This document shows positions 1 to 10,889 of a DNA stretch of 64,000 bases, one piece after another; the stretch's first letter is position 1, and every line of letters starts with the position of its first letter. The notes beneath the pieces were generated by a model. It had not been told where the DNA came from. It saw only the letters and a list, made by a program, of their open reading frames with translations, and did no database searches. Source of the DNA: Symbiodinium natans (lineage: Eukaryota > Sar > Dinophyceae > Suessiales > Symbiodiniaceae). A program made the translations under genes and the position numbers. The DNA is taken from assembly GCA_905221605.1 (NCBI GenBank), contig CAJNDS010000418.1:1-64000 (forward strand). The letters run 5' to 3'.

Positions 1-215
1 AAAACCCTAAACCCTAAAAATCCCTAAACCCTAAAAAACCCTAAACCCTAAAAATCCCTAAACCCTAAAAATCCCTAAACCCTAAAAATCCCTAAACCAT
101 TAGGGTTTTGTTGGGGTTTTCATCTTTTGCATTAGGGTTTTGAAGGTGTTTCCTGTTTTGGGATTAGGGTTTTGGAGATTTTTGCATTTAGGGATTAGGG
201 TTTGGCGTTTCATGG
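1..215. repeat. Degenerate telomeric repeats
   Basis: Positions 1-97 are variants of CCCTAAA (units padded with extra A and T), the C-strand orientation expected at a left chromosome end. From about 101 the G-strand form (TTAGGG, TTTTAGGG) appears in scattered copies to about 215. The heptamer type is the plant/algal TTTAGGG telomere. The array is imperfect, so this is the inner edge of a telomere or a subtelomeric relic rather than a clean chromosome cap. Confidence 0.8.
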
Positions 216-233
216 TTTAGGGCTAAACCGGAT

Positions 234-268
234 TCTCCGGCGGGGGGGCGCAGCCCCCCCTCCGGAGA
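234..268. repeat. G/C-tract hairpin
   Basis: TCTCCGG plus a run of seven G pairs with seven C plus CCGGAGA around a short CGCAG loop. The same GGGG-CGCAG-CCCC core recurs in the arrays at 26.4-27.7 kb, so this looks like a solitary member of that family. Confidence 0.6.
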
Positions 269-269
269 C

Positions 270-2550
270 GCCTCCCCCCCGCAAAAGAGAGTATAGAGTA
301 TATCTTTTCTTGCAACACACGGCTTCCCGACAGCCCGGCGGCCCAGCACAAGCCTTTAGGACAAATGCATCGCGCATGATAGTGGTCTGCGCTGCGTAGC
401 TGCAAGTCCTGAAAACCCTAGCCTGGAATTCGAAAGTTACAAGTCTGCACAATCCGCACAGAATCGCATTCGCGACTCTTGTGGAAGCCGTCTCCGAAAT
501 GGCTGGAAAATTGCGCCGCAAGCCTAAAGCCTCCTCTAGCCGCCTACTAAGGCTTCAAAGCTGAAGATGGCTCGTCTCAACATCTCCTGACTGCCCTTTT
601 CTAAACGCTCCGGATGCCCAGTATGTATAGATAGCATCCGCTACATTGTACCCACCCAACGTTTCTTGAAGTACCCGTAAGCCGTACGCGTCTGAAAGTT
701 GCAGTAGTAGCACGAGTAATAGTGTACACATTGCCCTTAAGGAGGCTCCTCTCTAGGTAGTTGTTGGTCAACGTGTATACCATATAAATACATGGAGCAT
801 TCCGGGCTGCCAGCAGCCCATTCTTCTTCTATCAAGTCAATGTGATGTTCCTATCAAATTTGAAGGTTCAATAAATCCTATCGAAATAGATCAAAAACAT
901 TTATGCAATCATTTGATTCTCCGATATCGTGATCATCAAACCCTTGTAGCATGAGCCTATAAGCCCGAAACCCTAAATCATGGAGCCTCAGACACCAAAA
1001 ACAAGCCTTGGAATGAACCAAATAGGTCAAATTCCTTGTAGAATGAGCCTATAAACCCTTTTGCCACTGGACTGAGGTCTAGCCTTCGGTCAACAAATCT
1101 TTCGGTCAAAACGTTATTGGGACCCAAACTCTCTACAGTTTCTGTAAACCCTCAACCTTTTAAACGGATGTAAATAGTACCTGTTTTGGGAGGGGCCTGA
1201 AGTCCATGAATAGTACCTACTTTGGGGCCTAAAGTCTATGACAGGTACCTACTTTGGGCTATCTGGAGCCCTAGGGCCAGCAAGCTTTGAGTCTCTTCGA
1301 ACGTCTCTTACACAACGCTGCTGAACGCTCAGGGGTAGGCTTTCAGCAGGCTGGCGAAAAAAGGGTTGAGGGTTGGGTTTTGGGTTGGGGTTTGAGGGCT
1401 TCAAGCACTGAGGCCCCCTCGAGCCTGGCTACTTCAGGGGTTTATCGTATAGGGGGTTTATCGGGGGGTTTAGAGGGGGGCTGGGCTTAAACTTCCAATT
1501 ATCAAATTTAGTGGGTACTGTGCGGGTTTTGGAAGAATAGGGCTAAACTCTAGTCCCTACACTCCAATCCCTAAACGCAAGTGTTGCAGCGACTCCAAAC
1601 CTTTCAGCCCAATATTGCTGGGGCTAAGAAAACAACGAATTCCTTAGGCACTCTTAGTCTGGCACCCCCCCCCCCTTTTTCAACTTCTGAAGATTCTGAC
1701 TTCAGCTAAGCAAATCTCAAGAAACCGGCAACTGGATGTCATGCAGTCTTCCTTCTCTACTGCGGTTAAATCCTGCATAACCCCATATATACTATACTAC
1801 CGCAATTCCCAGGCTTTCGGTATATTTAGGCATGCAGGATTTATATCATCAACAGCAAGATTACAGTTTAGCATTAGATATTCAGCCAGCACGTGTGGGG
1901 TGTGCCTGAGGCTCCAAACCTCGTACTGCAAAGCTGGAGCTCGTTGCCAACCTGGCGGGGATGGTTCAAGTCGCACGTTGAATAATCCAGGACTACCATG
2001 TATGGCTGCACACGTTCGATTCTTAAGTGTTGCTTTGTTCTTGACATGTTGCTCCCCCAAACACCCCTTCGCACGCCGCCCCATGAAACATCGAACTGCC
2101 AATGCCTGCCGTCACAGCGCTCTCTTTTCTTTGCACCGCCTCCGAAGGTCCACTCACAACTGCATGCGAGAGTCAACTCTGACTGTACAGGAGTGCCTGT
2201 CCTACCAGCAGCTGCAAGCCTTCTCCAAAAGAATCTTGTCACGTGCGAATGAGATGCACGTACATGCTGCCTTTCTGGCGAAAAGCTGTTGCACGATCTA
2301 GTGCGCGTGAGAAGCTGCAGCTGCAAAGCCGTTCGATCTTTCTCTGTCGCTCTCTCTCTCTCTCTCTCGTTTGCTCTGGATTCATTGTGCCTCTACTGGT
2401 AGTTTCCGAAATTTGTTGAACGCTAAGAAGCCTCCTACTTCAGTGCTTGTTCCATCAGCACCAAGAAAGCCTGTTCGGAAACTCTTCGCCAGCATCCCAA
2501 CAAACTGCACAGATCGGGACACGCCGTGGAGCCTACCACCTGCAGCCAGA
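270..2550. other. No recognisable gene
   Basis: I see no convincing coding sequence here; open frames overlap on both strands without family features. Visible content is scattered CCCTAAA/TTTAGGG heptamers, a short direct repeat (a 'gaatgagcctata' phrase near 950 and 1040), a repeated phrase 'gtacctactttggg' near 1210 and 1245, a C run near 1666-1675 and a CT dinucleotide run at about 2347-2369. Confidence 0.5.
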
Positions 2551-2552
2551 GG

Positions 2553-3815
2553 TTAAGTGCCTGAAAGCTGTCGGTCAATGCGGGTCAAGACCTCTAATGC
2601 ACCCAGCCCTCCGATGGATACGCTCCTCGCTTTCAAGGACTGGGGCACATCGCTATCATCCCAATTGATTCGAATCATTTTTGCGTTCGGGTAGTCCTCC
2701 AAGACTCGCTCGGAGTGATGGCGGATAGTTGGCACTGCTTTGCCCGCTCCAACTTCAACTACCACCAGGTTTGCAGAGGGAGGAATCTGCCCCAGCCAAT
2801 CCTGGAAAGCACGCCTCTGCTGACAAATGACGGCACAGTTTACGCCCCGGTCACCGAACATGAGGACGTTTGGTCGGGCTGGTTTCTTCTCTGGACTCAA
2901 AGGCAGAGGCGAGGCAGGAAATGTCCTGAGGAGATCTGGACCGTCCTTCCGGCGCACGGCCTCAGCCGCAACTGGGCGCCCATTGACCTTTGCTGGCATA
3001 CATTGGGGCTATAGGGATTATATAGGGATTTCACAGGGATAATCTTGGGATTTTAAAGGAATTATCTTGGGATTTTATAGGGATCATATGAGAATTCTGT
3101 ACAGTAGGGATTATGGAGGGGTTATTATATGGATTATATGCGATTATATAAGGATTATATTCCCTAGTCCTACTAACCCCCAGTAAGTGACCTCCAACGA
3201 GCATCCATCTTCCTGCACAACTGCTTCTGCCTCGCCACCAGAATATCGTACGATGACCTGCTCTCCCGGAGACAGGTCCCATTCTGGCACGGCTATTTTG
3301 GCGATTTCCTCGGGATCAGTCCTCCAGATTTTCCCTTCCGGGTCCGTCGCCCATATGCTGCCATGATCGTCAACGCATTGCATCCGCGTGAGTGCTCCAT
3401 GGCATTCGTAAAGCTTCTTTTCGCCAATGCCTTCTGTACGTTCCCAGTGGCCATCGATGTTCGACGTCACCGAGAAGCACCCATATCTCATCATCTGGCC
3501 CCATTGTGAAAGAAGCCGGTAACCATCATGCGGCTTGCCAAGCGTGTAGGCATCATGCCGGAACTTCCAGAAAGCCCAGGCCAAGCGTGGGTCGCAATCA
3601 AAAAACACTGGCTGCGACATCTCGCTGAAGTCCATCCTCATGGCTTTCAGCTGTGGCCAGACGCCTGCGTAGCGGCCACGGAAAGTTCCCAAGCCTGAAT
3701 CTACCCCCATACCTGCGCCAGTGCAGATTAAAAGCGCATCTGCCGTGCCGAGGGCTGCAGAAGCCTTGGCAGAAGCTGCCTGGATTTTGGAAACCAACTC
3801 CGGATCCACCGACAT
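2553..3815 (-). CDS. SIR2-family NAD-dependent protein deacylase (sirtuin), two exons
   Basis: Exon 1 (3815 down to about 3192) begins with ATG and, after a short helix, has the NAD-binding motif CTGAGMGVDSG followed by FRG, then TSNIDGHWE and the catalytic-His segment ECHGAL. Exon 2 (about 2987 down to the TAA at 2553) has PNVLMFGDRG and VVVEVGAGKAVPTIRHHSE, the second half of the Rossmann domain. Together about 350 residues, the usual sirtuin core length. Known chemistry of the family is removal of acyl groups from lysine using NAD. Two oddities: the usual SGLPDFRG reads SGLGTFRG, and the two CxxC zinc pairs expected after the His are missing, replaced by a segment rich in acidic residues and Trp. 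Splice sites are inferred: donor GAG|GTCACT with acceptor AAG|GTCAAT keeps phase 0; other pairs are possible. No other gene is recognised nearby. Family assignment is firm, activity is not. Confidence 0.85.
2988..3191 (-). other. Intron of the sirtuin gene, internally repetitive
   Basis: An AT-rich insert of about 204 bp separates the two sirtuin reading frames. On the plus strand it is made of degenerate copies of a 12-16 bp phrase around TAGGGATTATAT/GGGATTTTA (about ten copies). Boundaries are chosen from GT..AG candidates and could shift by up to about 20 bp on either side. Confidence 0.6.
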
Positions 3816-6235
3816 GAGCAGAGAGGACTACAGGAGTACTGGCCTCAGCTCCAGACAATCTGAAAGAGGGCGTCGGCAAGTACCACTTAAATGGCTTCAA
3901 CTCTTGCTGCAGTGAACAGCCTGTCGCTTCCCTACTCCAGCAGCGAAACACAACGCGCTGCATACCCTACATCCACCCAAGCCTGTCTAAAACCGTACTG
4001 AGAACGCGGTGACATGCTCCAAACATGGAGGGCGCACCGTCAGGAACTCGCGAACGATGATGTAGCACAGTCCGATGAGACAGAAGAAGGGTGCGACTGA
4101 TTTTCTATACTGACTGGGTGGACGTTGGGGCGCATAAGCTTGGTTGTAGTATTTGCCGTAATAATAAAAGAGAGAAGGACATGTCGGACTTCAAGAAGGT
4201 ATATATTTAATGTAGAAACGACTTCATCGCATACTAGTTGGCATGTTCTTGTCGTATTGTCCTCGCGAGACCCTGCGAAGCATACACAGCCCGCTGCGCG
4301 TGTGAGGTAAACTGTGGGCGACTGTGATCAAGAATGTAGAGACTGCAAGGGAAGGCTGTTCCTGAGCATTCAGGCTCCCATGTTGGGGTTTAGGGGTGAG
4401 GAATTGGCATCTACCGCCCTCAAACGGGAGCAGGGTTCAGGGTTTATGTTGACCAAAGCAACCTTTCGCACAGGTGGGGCCAACAAAAATTGTTGCCTGC
4501 CTTTTCTTCAGGAAATTAGCTGTAGGAAGCGTCAAGCCCCTCGCCCCTAGACCCTTGCAACCCTCCCCAAACCCTCAAGCTCTCTCTCCTTACAGTTGAG
4601 GAAGGAGCTGAAAAAAGATGGCAAGAAGTTGCTACAGGTACTGCGTTCCGAGGCTATTGGAAGGCTTTCGGCCTACACTCACCCAAACCAACATGGAAAC
4701 TAACCCACAGAGCCGTCACAGAGACGTTTACTTATTAAAGGGACTGTAGTCTTCATGGGGCTCATTTGGGCTTCCGGGAGGCCAGGATTTTGTTAACAGG
4801 GCTTCTGGGCTTTTGTGGGGCTCAGGGCTACCCCCAGGACCCACTAAACCGAAACCCGAAGCCCCAGCTAACCCCGAGTGCGGGGGAGAGAAACGGAACT
4901 CATTTTGCAGAGTCCGTAAACCCTTAACCCCAAAATCCTGAACCCTCTGAAGCCCCTCAACTCTCAACCCCAAGGAAAGGCAGGTAAACGTCCTTGTTTT
5001 TGGCAGGACGGTGGCATCTGCACTCGTACCTGGATGTCAGTCATCACATGCCGACAGCTCTGTCTGCCACCCGGGCAGGGAAATCTCATCTTGCGCTCTC
5101 CCAAAAGGTAGCTGGGCCCTCTAATCCGTGCTTATGATGCTAACCGTAGTGGCAACCGTAATGATGAACATATTAACCGTACTGGCTAAGCAGTGGAACT
5201 CCCTGAGCCGGGCTTACTTTTTCAGGGTGGCTTACCTAGACTCCTACTTAAGCTTTACATGGCTCTTCGTGCCAAGAAACAGCCTCCTGCAAGAAGCTGC
5301 AAGGCGGATAAATGTCCACCGGAATCTCTCAAGCTTGGGCCGATTTTGGGGACATGAATCACGGTCCAAAACTACGGAGACGTGCGGACTCGCCAACCGC
5401 CAACAACATCAACGCTGCCAGACCAGCTTCGCCGCCTAAACAACCCCCCCCTTTACCCTGAACCCTAAACTGAGTGAGCCCGGGGCCGTCGAGCAGGGCG
5501 AACACGCCGAAGCCGGCAGGCGAGCCCTCCAGCGGGCGACGGAGCTCCAGTCCCGCAGGCCGCTACGGGCTGCGCGGTGGACCCGGCAGGTCGCTGGCGA
5601 GAAACCCATCAGGTCAGGTCGCCCTAGAATAAGATACCCCAACCTCTCTTTCGGAGGTCTCAGAGGACCCTTCAAGAGGGTGTGGTTTTTCGTGGCCTGG
5701 GAGGGAACTGCATGGGAGGCCACGGTCCGCCTGGTCCTTCTGCCCCTCCCCTCCGCTGCGTCCCCTAACCTAGGCCTTCTTCTGGCTGACAGTAGGTAAG
5801 CGAGGACAATTGAGACTGAACTGCCAGAATTACAAAAATCATAATAATCGAATTTGATGCCTTGAGCATGGTTTTCACGGGTGTCTTTCAAATGCCCTGA
5901 CTAAAAGGTTGGGATGCCGTCGCCGTCGCTTGCTCAAAAACCCCTGCCAAAGCCTCCGACCAAGAGACGTCCAATCTCCTACCAAACTCACTAAACGTTT
6001 AACGGACGAGGGTGGAAAGTGGGAATTTCGGGCGCTAGCCCGAAACCCTAAAAGGAGAAAAGTTGGGTGGATGCCTGCGTAAGCAGGGGGTGGGAAAATA
6101 GAAAAACCCAACCTTTCTGGTTGTGATGGCTCCAACTTCAATATATGCCGCCGCGACATATGCCGCCCCCTCACACACCCTGGGTGTGTTCGGGTGCCAT
6201 CTCCGCGTGAGATTTACTGCCGCGGCGCGGCGAGA
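3816..6235. other. No recognisable gene
   Basis: No open frame here shows a family motif or consistent codon bias. There are isolated CCCTAAA/CCCTGAA heptamers (for example near 4555, 4920 and 5455) and degenerate A/C-rich tracts. The sirtuin 5' region and promoter would lie at the start of this stretch, but I see no clear signal. Confidence 0.4.
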
Positions 6236-6266
6236 AGCCACAAACCCTAAACCTTAAACTCAAAAG

Positions 6267-7670
6267 CATAAGCCTGTGTGGCTTATGCCTTCTCACGCAC
6301 AGGAGCGTATGACACCCGTACGGGAAGCGAACAACCGACTTTCTAGTCTTACCTAGAGGTAAATGGTAATTATGGAACATAATAACAGCCATTTACTGTG
6401 TAAGTGCATTGTCTGTATACAAATATTCTTTAATATTCTACCAGACAGTACTGTCAATACTAATACAGTAGTATTTAAGGCCCTACAGGCAGCCTCCTAA
6501 CGTCGGTTCCAAAAATGGACCCTCGAGTGCTCGTGGCCAGCCAAAGGCCTGGGGCCAAAAAATGCTCGAAAACACCTTCTAAGGTCTCGAGTGCTCGTGG
6601 GTTGGGCCAAAAATTACAGTGGCCTCTTTCAGTAAGCTCTTTCGAAGGTCTAGCCCTCCTAAGCCCCCCCCCCCTCCAGGGGACTTAGAAAAACAGTCCC
6701 CCGAGTGCTGGTGGCCAGCCAAAGCTTGGGGCCAAAATTATTCCAAAACAGTGCGTCTCGTGGCTGGCCAAAGGTCTGGGCCAAAACTTACTCCAACACA
6801 ATGCGGGATACCTGGGGAGGGGGTAGACCACCCTAAGCCCCCTTCCAGGGGACTTAGAATAACGGACCTTCGTGGCCAGCCAAAGGCTTGGAGCCAAAAA
6901 TTACTCCAAAACAGCGCGTTTCGTTGCTGGCCAAATGTCTGGGGCGAGAAATTGTTCCAAAACAGTGCGTTTCTCTTCGTTTGGGGTACCCAGGAGGGGA
7001 AGCGACGTCGAAAAACCGATTTTCTAGTTTTGCCTACAATTAAATGGAAAATCTTGGACATAATTACAGCCATTTATTGTGTAAATGCATTCATTGTCGG
7101 TGTACAAGTACAGCATAAGCCTATGTGCCAGCTTATGCCTTCTCAGGCAGGAGCGTAAGACACCCGTACGGGAAGCGACCAACCGACTTCCTAGTTTTAC
7201 TTAAAGGTAAATGGTAATTATGGAACATATTACGGCCATTTACTGTATAAGTGCACTCATTGTCTGTGCACAAATATTCGTTAATATTTCTACCAGACAG
7301 TACTGTCAATATTAAGGCAATAGTATTGTGCGTTCTCCTCTTCGTGTGGGGTACCCAGGAGGGGAAGCGACGAAGAAAAAGCTATTTTCTAGTTTTGCCT
7401 ACAATTAAATGGAAATTCTGGAACACAATTGCAGCCATTTGTTGTGTAAGTGCATTGTCTGTGTACAAATACAGCATAAGCCTGTGTGCCAGCTTACGCC
7501 TTCTCACGCACAGGAGCGTATGACACCCGTACGGGAAGCGAACAACCGACTTTCTAGTCTTAATTATGGAACATAATTTCAGCCGTTTACTGTGTAAGTG
7601 CATTGTCTGTATGCAAATATTCTTTAATATTTCTACCAGACAGCACTGTCAATATTAAGGCAATAAATTC
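6267..7670. repeat. Three-copy direct repeat family of about 210 bp, with two related copies between
   Basis: Copies start at about 6267, 7113 and 7474 with CATAAGCC(T/A)(G/A)TGTG, run through 'gacacccgtacgggaagcga' and 'ctaccagacag(t/c)actgtcaata', and end at about 6480, 7330 and 7670. A related variant beginning 'ggggtacccaggaggggaag' occurs at about 6983 and 7347. Another fragment of the 'cagtactgtcagtac' end lies near 7930. Open frames here derive from the repeat and I do not call them genes. Confidence 0.75.
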
Positions 7671-8152
7671 AAGACCCTAAATAGAGGGTAAACCCCCCCT
7701 AAGCCCCGTCGGCGTGAAGGCTCTTCGTCAGAAGATCCAATGATTGAGGAAGCTCTTGTGGAGGACATCGTCAGAACAGATTCGAAGGCTGCCACGCCCG
7801 ACGTACAGTTCGTTGGTTCCACTACTGCTCGCGAGGAATGCAAGTTCGAAGCATTGAAGTGCCTGACACAAGTCGGCCGTGCGAGCAAAAGGTCTGTGAT
7901 TGCGATGAAATTAGACAACTTTCTTTCAAACAGTACTGTCAGTACGTACGCAATGATATTTAAGGTACTAACACAATAATATTCAAGGCCCTTGTGTCTG
8001 GCCTTTCTAAGCTCTCAAGCTTGTTACAACAGCTCTGGGCGGCATCCTGGGTGGGATATAGTAGAGCTCCATGTACATGACGGAACCCTTTGCGCTGAAG
8101 ATTTCTGACGTCCGTCTCCCTTTCACACACTACGCATGGTTGGACGACAAGC

Positions 8153-8248
8153 CCCAAACCCTAAACCCTAAACCCCTAAACCCTAAACCCCTAAACCCTA
8201 AACCCCTAAACCCTAAACCCTAAACCCCAAACCCTCAGCCCTAAACCC
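8153..8248. repeat. Interstitial telomeric repeats (CCCTAAA/CCCCTAAA)
   Basis: About a dozen units alternating CCCTAAA and CCCCTAAA in C-strand orientation, well inside the contig. Confidence 0.9.
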
Positions 8249-8379
8249 GTCCGCGCCCCCTCTCAGCTCTATTGGGGTAGGCGGGCGCAGTCGAGCGCTC
8301 AGGCTCTGCTTGAGCTGCGCCTCACCCCTGAGGGGTCGCCAAGCTTGGTCGCCAAGCATAGTTAATGCAGATATATATA

Positions 8380-8885
8380 TAATTACCCTAAAACCCGGGG
8401 GGGGGGGGGTCTCCCTCGCCTTTTGGGGCTGGTCTTAAACCCTTCCAGAAGGCAGGGGGACCTTAAACCCTCCCATTAACCCGTAGGCCGGGGCCCTTAA
8501 ACCCTACACTTTCTTGCGACTTGTTTTGCCACACAGTAAGTACAGCCCTCACGCATGGCATGCTACACAGTAGCAGTGCAGCCCCGAGAGGCCAAAGGCA
8601 CATTGGCGAGGGCTGGACACCCGCTGCGCCCACTACAAGGCCTTAAACCCTTCTAGTAGCCGGGGGACCTTAAACCCTCCCAGTAAGCAGGGGGCCTAAA
8701 CCCTTCCAGTAGGTAGGGGACCTTAAACCCTCCCAGTAAGCGGGGGGCTTAAGCCCTCCCAGTCAGCAGCGGAGTCTTAAACCCTCTAAGCAGCGGAGCC
8801 TTAAACCCTCCCAGTAAGGAAGCCTTAAACCCTTCCACAGTAGGCGGGTGACCTTAAACCCTCCAGTAAGCAGGGGGGCCTTGTA
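8380..8885. repeat. Degenerate tandem repeat around CCTTAAACCCTCCCAGTAAG
   Basis: Units of about 25-35 bp with the core CTTAAACCCT(C/T)CCAGTA(A/G) followed by G-rich tails; about a dozen copies between 8440 and 8885, plus a G run at 8398-8410. The CTTAAACCC core looks like a drifted telomeric heptamer. Confidence 0.65.
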
Positions 8886-9065
8886 TCCTTTGCCTTATGG
8901 CCCCACGTGACCCTCAACTCGCAACCTATCCACGCCTGAGTTTTCTATGAGAGGGCCCTTCGGCCAAGACCGTCCCATACGCAACAACCTGAAGGGGTAT
9001 CCTTTGCCTTGGCCCTCAACTTGCAACCTATCCACGCCTGAGTTTTCTATGAGAGGGCCCTTCGG
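8884..9065. repeat. Direct repeat pair of about 70 bp
   Basis: Two copies (about 8884-8963 and 8998-9065) share 'caacctatccacgcctgag' and 'ttctatgagagggcccttc' with few changes; the first has a small insertion near its start. Confidence 0.75.
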
Positions 9066-9349
9066 TCCCCTTCGCACAAACCTAAAGGGGTTGCCCAAAG
9101 TTCCAAGTGACCCAGAAGTCCAATCCTTGAAGGCTTGGACTGCCTGCTGGAGCTTCCTCGTCTTCGAAAACTTTCCCAACCATTCGAAGTCCGAAGTAAC
9201 TTCAGTGTCCTCTAGTGAGAATACTCGACGTGTGAGTTGTGAATGGTTGGCTTGATTTGGGCTGGCTCCAGTTTGGTTTCGCAGTGAGTTGTGATTGGGT
9301 GGCCTTGGGATGGGCATGTCTTCACACTATTGCGTTCAGCTGACCCGTG

Positions 9350-9465
9350 CTACACCCTAAACCCTAAACCGTTCCGGGTTTGGGGTTTAGGGTTTAGGTT
9401 TAGGATTTAGGATTTAGGGTTTAGGGTTCAGGGTTCAGGGTGTAGGGTGTAGGGTTTAGGGTTCG
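9350..9465. repeat. Inverted interstitial telomeric tract
   Basis: CCCTAAA units (9354-9371) are followed by a seven-base centre and then TTTAGGG units with variants (TTCAGGG, TGTAGGG) to about 9461, giving a foldback C-strand/G-strand arrangement. Confidence 0.75.
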
Positions 9466-9779
9466 CCACCCGCACTGCACGCACCATCAGGCACCCGCTC
9501 CGCCGGAAGAAAGACGCGCATACCTTCTCGGTGCGTCGAAAAACGTCGGACTCACGGAGTCCCCTTCCGAAGAAGGTCTGTGTCATTTACTCAGCCCATC
9601 CCCGCCCCTAGTTCAGTCACCAGGGCGCATGGAGGGCTCGAAATGGGGATACTATAGCCAGCTTCACCCCAAAAGACACGGCAAAAAAGGCATGTGGCAC
9701 TACGTTCCCTGCTGGCGGGTTATCCGCTTGTCAGCCTATACGGGGGGTTACGTACGGTCGGGAGCGCACCCTCCACCAA

Positions 9780-10190
9780 CACACCCGACATAGATCTAAA
9801 CAATGGGAACAGGCGAACCTCCTGGGTGCTCGCTCCGTGCGTGTGTCGCGGTCAGATTCGGGGGGGGGCGGTTTCAAGGGCAGCTGTTGGAGAAGCGGGA
9901 GTGAGCTCAACCCAACATAGATCCGAACAATGGGAACAAAACTCTACCTGCTTCTCTGGGCCGCATGCTGTTAGGAGCTCCCTCCACGAGACACCGGAAG
10001 ACTGCCCCAAACCATCCAACATAGAGTCCAACAATGAGAACTGCATTCGAGTTCGGGGGGTGAATTCAGGGGAGGCGTGCCAGTTGCTCGGGGGGTGGCA
10101 GCGAATTCACTCTTGTCTGTGCAGCCAGCTGAGTACCCGAGAGTAGGGAACAAACCACCCAACATAGATCCTAATGATGGGACAGAACTT
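9780..10190. repeat. Degenerate tandem repeat, period about 105-145 bp
   Basis: The phrase C(C/A)AACATAGATC..AACAATGGGAAC recurs near 9782, 9910, 10014 and 10157, each followed by an 'acctgcttc.ctgggccgca' segment in the better copies. No gene is called in it. Confidence 0.65.
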
Positions 10191-10584
10191 TACCTGCTTC
10201 GCTGGGCCGCAGACTGCTTGGAGCGCCCTCTAGTAGACACCAAAAGACTGCACCAAGCCACCCGACGTAAACCAAGGCGGACCGGGGGCACTCACTCCAT
10301 GCATGAATTGTTGTTGAGATGTGTAGGGGGACCGAATTTAGGGGTCCTAAATGGGTTGGGTTGCGGGGAGAAACTTGGATGAATTCGGAACGAATTGGGG
10401 CTCTCAGACTGTCACGAGTCGGCGCCGAGCTGGGGTTTGCTGGGCGCGTTCTGTCCACTTGGTCCATCATCAGCGGATGGAAAGATGTCCAGCTTCAACA
10501 GGGAGGGTAATCTTGCAGTGTATTCTCCTCTTAGGCTTGACTGGTCCCCTCAAGCCTGGCGGGTCTGGATGCACTCATCACTCA

Positions 10585-10668
10585 AGGGTTTAGGGTTTAG
10601 GGTTTAGGGTTTAGGGTTTAGGGTTTAGGGTTTAGGGTTTATAGTTTAGGGTTTAGGGTTCAGGGTTA
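10585..10668. repeat. Interstitial TTTAGGG array
   Basis: About ten near-perfect TTTAGGG units in G-strand orientation with one TATAGTT interruption near 10641. Confidence 0.9.
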
Positions 10669-10756
10669 CTAGCTCAGGCACTTGGGGGTCGTTCTAAATT
10701 ATGGGCCCTTTTGGGGTACCCTATATAATAAGGAACATATTATTCTAATAAGGTTA

Positions 10757-10886
10757 CGATTATTATTATTACTATTACTACTTGCTTTTTTCCTATTCTT
10801 CCTATTATTACTATTATTACTATTGTTACTATTGTTACTAGTGTTACTATTGTTACTATTGTTACTATTTTTACTATTTTTACTAG
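10757..10886. repeat. TTA/TTG trinucleotide-type microsatellite
   Basis: Runs of ATT, ACT and GTT triplets. They create spurious poly-Leu and poly-Asn/Ser frames on the two strands. Confidence 0.85.
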
Positions 10887-10889
10887 AGT

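Noticed and set aside
1-9465. CCCTAAA-to-TTTAGGG inversions as telomere fusion scars
   Set aside because: A fusion would read G-strand then C-strand (TTTAGGG then CCCTAAA); the order here is the opposite.
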